DNA of 64,000 nucleotides from Bog-756 sp963839925 (GTDB lineage Bacteria; Actinomycetota; Acidimicrobiia; Acidimicrobiales; RAAP-2): positions 558,001-622,000 of the forward strand of contig CAWIWV010000002.1 of the NCBI GenBank assembly GCA_963839925.1, written 5' to 3'. The first letter of the stretch is position 1, and each line of letters opens with the position of its first letter. The translations under genes were made by a program, and so were the position numbers. A model generated the notes under the pieces. The model had not been told where the DNA came from and did not search any database. It saw only the letters and a list, made by a program, of their open reading frames with translations. Below are positions 8,466 to 17,418 of this stretch, piece by piece.

Positions 8466-9728
8466 GTGAGCCGAGTGGAACGAATCGATGCAGACCTGCT
8501 CCTACCCGGACGCGGCGATCCGATGCAGGACGCCTCGGTCGTCATCGACGGGACTTCGATCACCTACGTCGGACATCGTCTGTCCGCCCCCGAGGTTCGA
8601 TCCACCCTGAAGGTCCGATGCGTCATGCCGGGGCTGTGGGACTGTCACGCTCACTTCCTCGGCCTGCGTTCCCTCGATCTCACCCAACTTGCGCTGACCC
8701 CGGCACCAGTCCTGGCTGCTCGTGCCGCCAAGGATGCCGAGAAAGCCCTCCAGGCAGGTTTCACCACCGTCCGAGAGGCGGGAGGACTCGGCGTGCACCT
8801 CGCCCGAGTCGTGGACGAAGGCTTGCTTGCCGGCCCCTCGATCTATGCGCCGGGTGCGATTCTGAGCCAGACCGGCGGCCATGGGGATCTCCATTCGCTT
8901 CCCGTCGAATGGATGCACGACCTCTGCCGGAACGGCGGGCCACTGGTGATCTGCGACGGCATCTCCGAGTGCGTGAGAGCGGTCCGTGCCCAGCTGCGAC
9001 TCGGCGCGAAGGTCATCAAGATCTGTGCGTCGGGAGGCGTGTTGACTCAGGTCGACGACCCTGTCCACCAACAGTTCAGCAACGAGGAGCTGCGAGCGAT
9101 CGTCGAGGAGGCCGGGAGGGCAGATCGGCTGGTCATGGCCCACTGTCACGGCAAGCCCGGCATCATGGCGGCCCTCGAGGCGGGTGTCCGAACGATCGAG
9201 CACGGAAGCTACCTCGATGAAGAGAGTGCTTCCGCGATGCGCGAGCTGGGAGCCGTGCTCGTCCCGACCCGATTCATCGTGGAGCGAGGGCTGCGAGCGA
9301 AAGCGAGCATGCCCGACTATGCATACGAGAAGCTGGTCGCAGTTGCCGATGCGCACCTCGAAGCGATCCATGTCGCCCACGCGGCGGGCGTGACCATCGC
9401 GCTCGGAACGGACATCTCGACGAGCGGCTCTGACACGGCGGTGCCGTGGGGGATGAATGCACACGAGCTGGTCCACCTCGTGGCAGCCGGGCTGAGTCCT
9501 CAGGAGGCGATCCAGGCCGGGACGGCGAACGGACCCCTGACGCTCGGACCTCAAGCCCCCAAGGCGGGGGCGATCGAGCGCGGGTGGGACGCGGATCTGA
9601 TCGCAGTCGAGGGAGACCCGATCGCCGACATCGCCTTGCTCGCCGACCCCGTTCACATCACCCATGTCTGGAAACGGGGACAGCTCGTCAAGCAGCCGAT
9701 CGCTGTGGAACTCTCATCCTCTGTCTGA
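8466..9728 (+). CDS. Metal-dependent amidohydrolase (imidazolonepropionase/prolidase-like)
   Basis: The 420-residue enzyme has the full amidohydrolase-superfamily set. There is a small N-terminal beta-sandwich (RIDADLLLPGRG..., VVIDG), then PGLWDCHAHF (the HxH metal motif) and GFTTVREAGG. KVIKICASGGV follows, with the bridging-lysine region, then VMAHCHG, TIEHGSYLD and ALGTDIS (the catalytic aspartate). At the end it has GAIERGWDADLIAVEGDP, the returning beta-sandwich. The family contains Xaa-Pro dipeptidases, organophosphate-acid anhydrolase-like enzymes and ochratoxinase-like hydrolases. Substrate is unknown. The start is GTG 8466 (GTG 8475 is possible), without a strong ribosome site. Confidence 0.85.
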   Translation: MSRVERIDADLLLPGRGDPMQDASVVIDGTSITYVGHRLSAPEVRSTLKVRCVMPGLWDCHAHFLGLRSLDLTQLALTPAPVLAARAAKDAEKALQAGFTTVREAGGLGVHLARVVDEGLLAGPSIYAPGAILSQTGGHGDLHSLPVEWMHDLCRNGGPLVICDGISECVRAVRAQLRLGAKVIKICASGGVLTQVDDPVHQQFSNEELRAIVEEAGRADRLVMAHCHGKPGIMAALEAGVRTIEHGSYLDEESASAMRELGAVLVPTRFIVERGLRAKASMPDYAYEKLVAVADAHLEAIHVAHAAGVTIALGTDISTSGSDTAVPWGMNAHELVHLVAAGLSPQEAIQAGTANGPLTLGPQAPKAGAIERGWDADLIAVEGDPIADIALLADPVHITHVWKRGQLVKQPIAVELSSSV

Positions 9729-9773
9729 CCGAAGCCCCCCCCCTCGATCGTTCTCGACCGGTTCCACACGGCC

Positions 9774-9849
9774 TGGAGCCTGGGAGGAGAATCGAACTCC
9801 TGACCTACGCATTACGAGTGCGTTGCTCTACCGACTGAGCTACCCAGGC
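9774..9849 (-). tRNA. tRNA-Thr (anticodon CGT)
   Basis: On the minus strand the acceptor stem GCCTGGG (from 9849) pairs with CCCAGGC, followed by discriminator T and an encoded CCA (9776-9774). The D arm (AGCTCAGTCGGTAGAGC) and the T loop (TTCGATT) are canonical. The anticodon loop CTCGTAA places CGT at 9816-9814, which reads ACG threonine codons. Confidence 0.95.
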
Positions 9850-9934
9850 TTACGGCGGGGCCAGGCTATCCGACGGAACGCACCGCCTTGACCTGCCCAC
9901 ACCCAACACGTGGGCCCGCGACGTCACGCCGAGC

Positions 9935-11065
9935 TCACTCGTTCATGCCCGACAGTTCGATCATCAGCGCATCCATCAACAGGGTCTCGTTCGCGTTCCG
10001 TCCGAGGGCCTCCGAAGCCCGGTCGATCGCCGCGACCTGGCGCACAGCGCGACGGCTCTCGCTCGCTCCCCCAGGAGTGTCCGAGGCCGGACTCGACTCG
10101 GCCACCGCCACCAACCGGTCGCGGAACATCTCGGCCAGGATGGCAAAACCGAATCGGAGGTCTTCGGTCCGCCACCGTCGTTCCTCCCGCTTGTGCCGGT
10201 CTTCGATCTGTTTGCGCCCCTGGACTCCTTTGGCTCCGATGAGCTCGGCCTGTTCGGCCAAACCTTCCAGCTCTTGCCGATGTTGCTCGCGCAAGGGAGC
10301 GAGCCCTTCGCCAACCGATGCCAGCAGCTCGTCCGACAGTTGGGCAGCGACCGCACCGGTGCCATCGAGTCGAGAGGGAACCGACCGCCACATGTCCCGT
10401 CGCGCGGCAAAGCTCTCGTCACTGACCAACAGCAGGGCACGGTCGAGCCGGCCTCCCGATGCCCTTGCCACCGACTCCGCGAGCGAGCGACCGGCACCTC
10501 GTTCGACGAGCCAGTCGATCAGAGCATCTTCCTGCACCCGGTCGAAGGGGATCCGCACGCAGCGGCTGACGATGGTTGCAAGCGTGGGCGGAAGATCGTC
10601 GGCAATCAGAACGAACACAGTCGCAGGCGGCGGCTCCTCCACCGTCTTCAACAGCGCCGGGACGGCCCGGTCGGCGAGATGAAGGTCGGTCACGACCAAC
10701 ACCTGGCGCGCTGCCTCGAGTGGGCGCCGCTGGGCTCTGGACACGATCGACCGTGCCTCCTCCACATCGACGGATGCTCCGGTGCGCTCGACCATGACGA
10801 GATCCGGATGGACGCCCGTCAACACTCGCTTGCAAATCGTGCAGTGGCCGCACCCGCCATCGGGGCAGAGCAGAGCCGCGGCCAACCCGCGTGCCCCAGC
10901 GCGCTTGCCGGATCCGGCTGGCCCGTGCAACAGGTACGCATGCACCGGGCGCCGCGCCGCTGCCATCAGTTGGCCGACTGCCTTCGGCTGACCCACCACC
11001 GCCTCGAACAGGACTGGGGAAGGAACATCGGACACGGGTTGTGCGTCTTCGGTCTCGCCGTTCAT
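9935..11065 (-). CDS. holB: DNA polymerase III subunit delta'
   Basis: The 376-residue AAA+ clamp-loader protein has a Walker-A-like GPAGSGK near residue 51. It also has a zinc module CPDGGCGHCTIC (four cysteines), sensor-region segments (QVLVVTDLHLAD, ALLKTVEEPPPATVFVLIA) and the SRC arginine-finger segment (TIVSRCVRIPF). A C-terminal helical collar follows, with a charged stretch (QEDRHKREERR-like). Delta' loads the sliding clamp with gamma/tau and delta in the cytoplasm. The start ATG 11065 overlaps the tmk stop (ATGA), and the order topA-tmk-holB is typical for actinobacteria. It is followed by tRNA-Thr on the same strand. Confidence 0.88.
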   Translation of the reverse strand: MNGETEDAQPVSDVPSPVLFEAVVGQPKAVGQLMAAARRPVHAYLLHGPAGSGKRAGARGLAAALLCPDGGCGHCTICKRVLTGVHPDLVMVERTGASVDVEEARSIVSRAQRRPLEAARQVLVVTDLHLADRAVPALLKTVEEPPPATVFVLIADDLPPTLATIVSRCVRIPFDRVQEDALIDWLVERGAGRSLAESVARASGGRLDRALLLVSDESFAARRDMWRSVPSRLDGTGAVAAQLSDELLASVGEGLAPLREQHRQELEGLAEQAELIGAKGVQGRKQIEDRHKREERRWRTEDLRFGFAILAEMFRDRLVAVAESSPASDTPGGASESRRAVRQVAAIDRASEALGRNANETLLMDALMIELSGMNE

Positions 11066-11703
11066 GACGTTCCGCCACCATCAGTCGGACAGGGACCAAG
11101 GAGGCCGAGAACCCCCGACCACACGTCGGCAAACACCTCGGCCTCGATCCGCGCACCGTCGACGACCAACCACTGTGCAGGGGATTCGGCAGCCAGGCGC
11201 CGGTAACCATCGGCGACCCGCTGTAGGAACTCCGCGCCCTCGGTCTCGAATCGATCGCCTCCGGTCTTCCTGCGTGACGAGGCAACTTCCACCGGCACGT
11301 CGAGCAGCACCTTCAGATCGGGGTCGAGTCCTCCGGTCGCCCAATGGATGAGGGTGTCCAACTCGGCGCGGTCGAGGCCGCGCCCGGACCCCTGGTAGGC
11401 GATGGTCGACGCGGAGAAGCGGTCGGTGACCACCCAGGTTCCCGAGTCGAGTGCCGGTCGCACCACCTCTGCGACATGCTGCGCCCGATCAGCCGCCATC
11501 AACAGTGCCTCTGATCGCTCGCTCACCGGGGCCTGGTCTCGGTCGAGCAGGAGTCGGCGGAGCGACACCCCCAAACCGGTCGCACCCGGCTCGAAGGTCA
11601 ACAGGGCACCGAGCCGTTCGGCGAGAAGGTGTGCTTGGGTCGATTTGCCGCAGCCGTCGATTCCCTCGAACGCGATGAGGCGACCGCGGGGTCGGGCTTC
11701 CAC
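11062..11703 (-). CDS. tmk: dTMP kinase (thymidylate kinase)
   Basis: The chosen start is GTG 11703, which lies 7 bases after the topA stop with an AAAAGGG ribosome site between. It gives 213 residues, the normal length. Longer upstream frames only run antiparallel through the repetitive topA tail. The P-loop is EGIDGCGKST (residues 13-22), the LID/DR(X) motif is VVTDRFSASTIAYQGSGRG, and DLKVLLDVPVE ends the core. The enzyme phosphorylates dTMP to dTDP for DNA synthesis. It is coupled by a four-base overlap to holB. Confidence is high because motifs, length and neighbours agree. Confidence 0.92.
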   Translation of the reverse strand: MEARPRGRLIAFEGIDGCGKSTQAHLLAERLGALLTFEPGATGLGVSLRRLLLDRDQAPVSERSEALLMAADRAQHVAEVVRPALDSGTWVVTDRFSASTIAYQGSGRGLDRAELDTLIHWATGGLDPDLKVLLDVPVEVASSRRKTGGDRFETEGAEFLQRVADGYRRLAAESPAQWLVVDGARIEAEVFADVWSGVLGLLGPCPTDGGGTS

Positions 11704-11710
11704 CCTTTTG

Positions 11711-14635
11711 CTACGAGCCCTCTGGCGTATCGGCCGCGCGTTTCGCCGCCGCCTTCTTGGCGGGTGCGGCCTTCTTCGCAACCTTCTTGGTGGCGCCGGC
11801 CTTCTTTGCCGCAGCTCTCTTCGCCGGTGCTTTCTTGGCGGCCTTCTTCGCTGCGGTCTTCTTCGCAGCCGCTTTCTTCCGGGTCGACGGCCCGGCCGCA
11901 CGACGCTCGGCGAGGAGTTCGGCCGCCCGCTCCACGGTGAGGGACTCGACGTCGTCCCCTCGGCGCAACGACGCGTTGGTCGTGCCGTCGGTCACGTACG
12001 GGCCGAATCGGCCGTCCTTCACCACCATCGGAAGCCCGGTGTCGGGATCGGCCCCCATCTCGCGGAGCGGCCCCTTGGCGTTGCGACCGCCACGAGTCTT
12101 CGGTTGCGCGAACAGTGCCAGTGCCTCGTCGAGGGTGAGCGAGAGGATCTGATCCTCGGTCATCAGGCTCCGGGTGTCGGTCCCCTTCTTGAGGTAGGGA
12201 CCGAACTTTCCGTTGTGGGCCACGATGTCTTGCTCCGACTCCGGATCGACACCCACGACCCGCGGGATCCGGAGGAGATCGAGCGCCTCTTCGAAGGTGA
12301 GGGTCGCCGGCGACATCGATGCGAACAGCGACGAGGTGCGCGGTTTGTCCCCGCCTTCGACGAGCTCGCCGAGCTGGACGTAGGGACCGAACCGGCCCGC
12401 CTTGACAAAGATCGGAAGACCGGTCTCGGGGTCCTCGCCCAACGTGCGATCGCTGGAGGGCGCTGCGAGCAGCTCCTCGGCCCGCTCGATGGTCAGTTCG
12501 TCGGGAGCAAGGTCGTCGGGGATGGAGACCCGGTCCTCACCATGTTGGAGATAGGGACCGTAGCGACCGACCCGGACGACGATCCCTTCCCCGTCGGTCC
12601 CGACACCGATCGGGATCGAGTTGATCTCGCGGGCGTCGATCTCCCCCAGGTAGGTGCTGACCTCGCGCTTGAGTCCGAGGCCGCCGGGTTGGTTCCCTTC
12701 TCCGGCCTCGCCATCCGGGCGCGACGAGCCGCCGCCGTCGGTCGCACCCGTGGCGCCGAAGTAGAAGCGGGTGAGCCAGGGAAGCGATTCCTCGTTCCCC
12801 GAGGCGATCGCGTCGAGGTCGTCCTCCATCGAAGCGGTGAACCCGTAGTCGACCAGGTCGGCGAAGTAGCGCTCGAGCAGCCCGACCACCGCGAACGCAG
12901 TGAAGGAAGGCACCAGGGCGGTGCCCTTCTTCCAGACGTAGCCACGGTCGAGGATGGTCGCGATCACGCTGGCGTAGGTGGACGGGCGACCGACCCCCAG
13001 ATCCTCCATCGCCTTGACCAGTGACGCCTCGGTGTAGCGGGCGGGCGGCTGGGTGTTGTGTGACCCGGGTTCGAGCGCGTCGACGGCGACCGGGTCGCCT
13101 TCGGACATCGGTGGAAGGTGGACCTCGCGGTCGGCCAGCTCGGCCTCCGGATCGTCCTCCCCTTCGACGTAGGCCCGAAGGAAGCCCGGGAACCGGATCA
13201 CTTTGCCCGAAGCGGAGAACTCGGCCTCCCGCGCCGCTGCGCCGTCGGCGGGGGCCGAGGTGCCGACCAACCGCACCTGGGCGCTGGTGCCGGTCGCGTC
13301 GGCCATCTGCGAGGCGACCGTGCGCTTCCAGATCAGGTCGTAGAGGCGAAGCTCGTCGCCCGACAGCGTGCGTGCCGCTTCGTCGGGAGTGCGGAAGGTC
13401 TCGCCTGCGGGGCGGATGGCTTCGTGGGCCTCCTGCGCGTTCTTCACCTTGCGCTCGTAACGCCTCGGCTCGGCCGGCACGTACTCGGATCCGTAGAGCG
13501 CGGAGGCCTGGGCCCTCGCCGCGCCGAGCGCCTCGCTCGACAGCGTCGTCGAGTCGGTGCGCATGTACGTGATCCACCCATCCTCGTAGAGGCGCTGCGC
13601 GATCTGCATCGCACGCTTCGAGCTGAACCGGAGCTTGCGGCCGGCTTCCTGCTGCAGCGTCGAGGTCATGAACGGAGCCGCGGGCGAACGGCGGAAGGGC
13701 TTGGTGGTCAACGACTTGACAGTGAAGGGAGCGTCGGCAAGACCCGCGGCCAGCGACCGTGCCTCGGCCTCGCCGAGGACCACCACCGAGCCCGGCGAGG
13801 TGAGGTTTCCCCGGTCGTCGAAGTCACGACCCGATGCGAGGGCCACACCGTCCACTCCGACCAACGATGCGGCAAACGAACGCGGCGACCCTTCAGCGGT
13901 TGCCGCCTGTTCCGCGGAGACGCTGAAGGTCGCCTCGATGCCCCACCAGCCGGCCGATCGGAACCCCATGCGGGCTCGTTCGCGCTCGACCACCATCCGG
14001 GTGGCGACGCTCTGCACCCGACCGGCGGACAGCCGGGGCATGATCTTCTTCCAGAGGACCGGCGACACCTCGTAGCCGTAGAGCCGGTCGAGGATCCGCC
14101 TCGCCTCCTGCGCATCGACCAGCCGGCGGTCGAGGTCCCGCCACTCGTTGACCGCCCGCTCGATGGCCGGGCGGGTGATCTCGTGGAAGACCATCCTCTT
14201 GACCGGCACCCGGGGCGCCAGCACCTCCATGAGGTGCCAGGCGATCGACTCGCCCTCGCGGTCCTCGTCCGAGGCGAGATAGACCTCGCTGGCCTGCTTG
14301 ACCAGCTGCTTCAACTTCGCCACCTGGGACTTCTTCTCCGAGGAGACGACGTAGAGCGGCTTGAAGCCGTTGTCCACGTCCACCCCGAGCCGAGACCACG
14401 CCTCGCCCTTGTAGGCGGCGGGAACCTCGTCGGCCCGGCGGGGGAGGTCACGGATGTGGCCGATCGAAGACTCCACCACGTACTCCGAGCCCAAAAGCCC
14501 GGCGATCGTCTTGGCTTTGGCGGGCGACTCGACGATGACCAGGGGCTTTGCCCCGCTTCGGGTACGGGTTCTGGGAGCCGCGCCGTTGTCGGCGTCGGGC
14601 CCAGGGGTCGTTTCTGTCACATCGGTGGATGCCAT
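11711..14635 (-). CDS. topA: DNA topoisomerase I (type IA)
   Basis: ATG 14635 is preferred over the longer frame from 14704, because the extra 23 residues are unlike the family. The product is 974 residues. The Toprim domain starts PLVIVESPAKAKTIAGLLG, with the acidic ASDEDREGE triad at about residues 121-129. GRVQSVATRMVVERER follows, and the active-site tyrosine is Tyr357 in WITYMRTDST. The C-terminal region has several Topo_C repeat modules (GRFGPYVQLG-like, four copies) and no zinc fingers. It ends with a tail of about 60 residues made mostly of Lys and Ala, the usual DNA-binding tail of actinobacterial enzymes. It relaxes negative supercoils. tmk follows 7 bases after the stop. Confidence 0.96.
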   Translation of the reverse strand: MASTDVTETTPGPDADNGAAPRTRTRSGAKPLVIVESPAKAKTIAGLLGSEYVVESSIGHIRDLPRRADEVPAAYKGEAWSRLGVDVDNGFKPLYVVSSEKKSQVAKLKQLVKQASEVYLASDEDREGESIAWHLMEVLAPRVPVKRMVFHEITRPAIERAVNEWRDLDRRLVDAQEARRILDRLYGYEVSPVLWKKIMPRLSAGRVQSVATRMVVERERARMGFRSAGWWGIEATFSVSAEQAATAEGSPRSFAASLVGVDGVALASGRDFDDRGNLTSPGSVVVLGEAEARSLAAGLADAPFTVKSLTTKPFRRSPAAPFMTSTLQQEAGRKLRFSSKRAMQIAQRLYEDGWITYMRTDSTTLSSEALGAARAQASALYGSEYVPAEPRRYERKVKNAQEAHEAIRPAGETFRTPDEAARTLSGDELRLYDLIWKRTVASQMADATGTSAQVRLVGTSAPADGAAAREAEFSASGKVIRFPGFLRAYVEGEDDPEAELADREVHLPPMSEGDPVAVDALEPGSHNTQPPARYTEASLVKAMEDLGVGRPSTYASVIATILDRGYVWKKGTALVPSFTAFAVVGLLERYFADLVDYGFTASMEDDLDAIASGNEESLPWLTRFYFGATGATDGGGSSRPDGEAGEGNQPGGLGLKREVSTYLGEIDAREINSIPIGVGTDGEGIVVRVGRYGPYLQHGEDRVSIPDDLAPDELTIERAEELLAAPSSDRTLGEDPETGLPIFVKAGRFGPYVQLGELVEGGDKPRTSSLFASMSPATLTFEEALDLLRIPRVVGVDPESEQDIVAHNGKFGPYLKKGTDTRSLMTEDQILSLTLDEALALFAQPKTRGGRNAKGPLREMGADPDTGLPMVVKDGRFGPYVTDGTTNASLRRGDDVESLTVERAAELLAERRAAGPSTRKKAAAKKTAAKKAAKKAPAKRAAAKKAGATKKVAKKAAPAKKAAAKRAADTPEGS

Positions 14636-14706
14636 GGCGTTGGCCTCAGGGTGAACGTTGAGCGATGGCGTTGTCAACCCCGGGACGCCGACCCCGGCCG
14701 ACAACT

Positions 14707-14725
14707 GCCCGGTTCGGGCCCGGGC
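14707..14725 (-). terminator. Possible terminator hairpin after hppA
   Basis: The arms GCCCGG (14707-14712) and CCGGGC (14720-14725) enclose a 7-base loop immediately after the hppA stop codon. The stem is short and no T tract follows, so this is only a weak intrinsic-type candidate. Confidence 0.35.
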
Positions 14726-17140
14726 TCAGTCGTGCGAGGACTGCGCCGCGACGGTAGCGGCCTGGTCGAGGGCTGCGGCTTCACCTGCCGGTAGATCCCC
14801 GTCCATCGCCTCGGTCTTGCGCTTGGAGAACGCGATGGCCCCGAGCAGGATGACCAGGGACACTCCGGCGATCGCCAGCCTGGCGCCGGTGTGGGGATGC
14901 AGGGTGATCACCGCAGGCAGGATGAGCAGTGAGACCAGGTTCATGACCTTGATCAGCGGGTTGAGCGCCGGACCGGCGGTGTCCTTGAACGGATCGCCGA
15001 TGGTGTCGCCGATGACCGCGGCCTTGTGGGCCTCGGACCCCTTCCCTCCCTCATGCCCGTCTTCGATGTACTTCTTGGCGTTGTCCCACGCCCCACCCGA
15101 GTTGGACAGGAAGTTGGCCATGAGCTGCCCGGTCAGGATCGCCCCCACCAAAAACGCCCCGAGCGCGAAGTAGTTGATGCCGAAGCCGACGATGACCGGG
15201 GACAACACCGCCAGAAGCGCGGGCGTTGCGAGCTCGCGCTGGGACGCAGACGTGCAGATGGCGATGACTTTGCCGTATTCGGGTTTCTCCGAGTAGTCCA
15301 TGATCCCCGGGTGCTCGCGGAACTGCCGGCGCACCTCTTGGACGACCGTTCCGGCGGACCGGCCCACCGCCCGGATGGCGAGCGCCGAGAAGATGAATGC
15401 GATCGAGCCACCGATCAGCACGCCGATGAAGATCGTCGGGTGCGAGACGTTGATCGAGGTCTGCGGCAAGTCGAAGAGCCAGTTGACCGGTGCGCCCAGC
15501 GGGGCATGCAGGTTGAGCTGGCTGCCGATGGTCTCGATGAAGGAGGCGAACAGGGCAACCGAGGCGATGACTGCTGATCCGATGGCCACACCCTTGGTCA
15601 CCGCCTTGGTGGTGTTCCCCACCGCGTCGAGACTGACCATGACCCGTTCCGCTTCGCCGGTGAACTCGCCGGACATCTCGGCGACGCCCGCAGCGTTGTC
15701 GGAGACCGGTCCGAAGCTGTCCTCGGAGACGATCATGCCGGCGGTCGACAACAGGCCAATGCCGGTCAGCGCGACCAGGTAGAGGGTGAGCTGGATGTTC
15801 CCCCCGCCGAGACCGATCGAGACCGCGATGGCCAGGACGATGGCGATGATCGCCCAGACCGACGACTCGAGGCCGAGGGACAGACCGGACAAGGTGAGCG
15901 TGGCGGGACCGGTCCGGGCCGTCTCGGCCACCTCTTTCACCGGTGCACGCTCGGTCGACGTGAAGTGCTCGGTGATCTGGCTGGCGACCAGCATGAGGAC
16001 CACGCCGGTCAGCACCGCATAGAAGGCCTTCCAGTAGTGGAGATAGGCCCCGGCCACCACCGCTGAGCCGCCGATGGTCAGAACGGCCGCCGTCCAGACC
16101 CCCCGGTTGATCGGGGCCATGGCGTTGCGATCGCTCTTCCCTGCCCGGACCACGAACACGCCGATGATGGTGGCGATGATCCCGATGGCGGGGATGGCGA
16201 TCGGGAAGATCACCGTCTTGGCCGCGTCTGCGCTCCGGTGGATGGAGGAGAAGGCGGTTACCCCGAGGATGATCGCGGCGATGATGGTGATGACGTAGGA
16301 CTCGAAGAGGTCGGCGGCCATGCCGGCGCAGTCCCCGACGTTGTCGCCCACGTTGTCTGCGATGGTGGCGGCATTCCGGGGGTCGTCTTCGGGGATGCCG
16401 GCCTCCACCTTGCCGACCAGGTCGGCGCCGACATCGGCCGCCTTGGTGAAGATGCCACCGCCGACCCGCATGAACAGCGCGAGGAGCGACGCCCCGAAGC
16501 CGAACCCGATCAGGACGGAGGTCGCGGTGTTCTGGAAGATGAGCACGATGACCGTGGCTCCCAGCAGGCCGAGCCCGACGCAGAGGAGCCCGGTGATCGC
16601 CCCGGTGCGGTAGGCGACCTTGAGGGCGGGCGCCATCTTCCCCTCACGGGCGGCGGCCGCGGTGCGGACGTTGCCCCGTACGGCGAGGCTCATCCCGATG
16701 AAGCCGGTCAGCCCGGAGCAGAGCGCCCCGGCGAGGAAGCAGATCACCCGGTAGATGCCTGCCTGGGCGAAGGTGAGGTCGGTGACCGTGTGGGTGAGGC
16801 AGGCGACGTGCAGCGACGAGCTGGTCACTGCGGCACCACAGTTCGAGACCGTGTGGGTCACCTTGGTGGCGGTGAAGAAGATGAGCACGGCCAACGGGAT
16901 GATGATGATCCCGATGGTCTTGAACTGGCGGGCCAGGAACGCCTCGGCACCCTCTTGAATGGCCTTTGCGATGTCCTTCATCGTGGCGGTGCCCTGATCG
17001 GCGGCGAGCACGCCCCGAACCAGCAGGAGTGCCGTCACGATCGAGGCCAGCGCGCAGACGATTGCGAAATAGAGCCAGGTCTTCCCGGTGCTCGAGAGAA
17101 GAAACGCCTGGTAACCCCCTTCAGCCAGGAGGTGGGTCAT
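14726..17140 (-). CDS. hppA: Membrane-bound proton-translocating pyrophosphatase, K+-independent type
   Basis: The 804-residue, about 16-span protein carries the H+-PPase signatures: GGGIFTKAADVGADLVGK, then EDDPRNAATIADNVGDNVGD (pyrophosphate/Mg2+ site) and a second acidic cluster GDTIGDPFKDTAGPALNPLI. In the GNTTKAVTKG segment a Lys stands where K+-dependent pumps have Ala, with Thr three residues on. This pattern marks the K+-independent, H+-pumping subfamily. It hydrolyses cytosolic pyrophosphate to energise the membrane. An odd feature is an extended first loop with two cysteines (VSNCGAAVTSSSLHVACLTH). ATG 17140 follows AAGGGAG. It is a single-gene unit downstream of its own promoter region. 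Confidence 0.95.
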   Translation of the reverse strand: MTHLLAEGGYQAFLLSSTGKTWLYFAIVCALASIVTALLLVRGVLAADQGTATMKDIAKAIQEGAEAFLARQFKTIGIIIIPLAVLIFFTATKVTHTVSNCGAAVTSSSLHVACLTHTVTDLTFAQAGIYRVICFLAGALCSGLTGFIGMSLAVRGNVRTAAAAREGKMAPALKVAYRTGAITGLLCVGLGLLGATVIVLIFQNTATSVLIGFGFGASLLALFMRVGGGIFTKAADVGADLVGKVEAGIPEDDPRNAATIADNVGDNVGDCAGMAADLFESYVITIIAAIILGVTAFSSIHRSADAAKTVIFPIAIPAIGIIATIIGVFVVRAGKSDRNAMAPINRGVWTAAVLTIGGSAVVAGAYLHYWKAFYAVLTGVVLMLVASQITEHFTSTERAPVKEVAETARTGPATLTLSGLSLGLESSVWAIIAIVLAIAVSIGLGGGNIQLTLYLVALTGIGLLSTAGMIVSEDSFGPVSDNAAGVAEMSGEFTGEAERVMVSLDAVGNTTKAVTKGVAIGSAVIASVALFASFIETIGSQLNLHAPLGAPVNWLFDLPQTSINVSHPTIFIGVLIGGSIAFIFSALAIRAVGRSAGTVVQEVRRQFREHPGIMDYSEKPEYGKVIAICTSASQRELATPALLAVLSPVIVGFGINYFALGAFLVGAILTGQLMANFLSNSGGAWDNAKKYIEDGHEGGKGSEAHKAAVIGDTIGDPFKDTAGPALNPLIKVMNLVSLLILPAVITLHPHTGARLAIAGVSLVILLGAIAFSKRKTEAMDGDLPAGEAAALDQAATVAAQSSHD

Positions 17141-17167
17141 CGATCGGGGCTCCCTTCGGCACGCTGC

Positions 17168-17173
17168 ATTATC
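17168..17173 (-). promoter_or_regulatory. Possible -10 element of hppA
   Basis: GATAAT on the minus strand lies 28 bases upstream of the hppA ATG. The -35 position (AGACCA at a 17-base spacing) matches poorly. This is a weak call. The rest of 17141-17418 shows no gene. Confidence 0.3.
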
Positions 17174-17418
17174 GGAATCGTCTCGTTCATTGGTCTTCTA
17201 CTTCCGGTTCTGTTTCCCCTGCGGCCGCGGACCACTGGAGAGGTCAAGGACACCTTCCCCACACGGGGACCAGGCCATATGGCCTCACGCCGGGGCGCGC
17301 TTTGCGAACGCGCCGATCCCGGCGGGGGCAGAAGATACCGAACCTGGTGTGAATGGGCAAGGAAGCGTGGCCCCGGGGACGGGCCCCTCGGCTTCCAGAG
17401 CCGCAGACGGCACGCCGC

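Noticed and set aside
9774..9849. tRNA-Thr as an integration site of a mobile element
   Set aside because: No integrase, repeated tRNA end or composition change is visible on either side; flanks are housekeeping genes.
11711..11890. Low-complexity DNA at the end of topA as a repeat element
   Set aside because: It codes for the Lys/Ala tail that actinobacterial topoisomerase I normally has; it is in frame with the enzyme.
11704..11901. N-terminal extension of tmk through the topA tail
   Set aside because: The extension is a frame-shifted reading of the Lys/Ala-rich topA end. GTG 11703 gives the normal length.
13118..14794. Long plus-strand frame opposite topA
   Set aside because: topA has every catalytic motif on the minus strand. 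The antisense frame shows no domain and an Arg/Gly/His bias.
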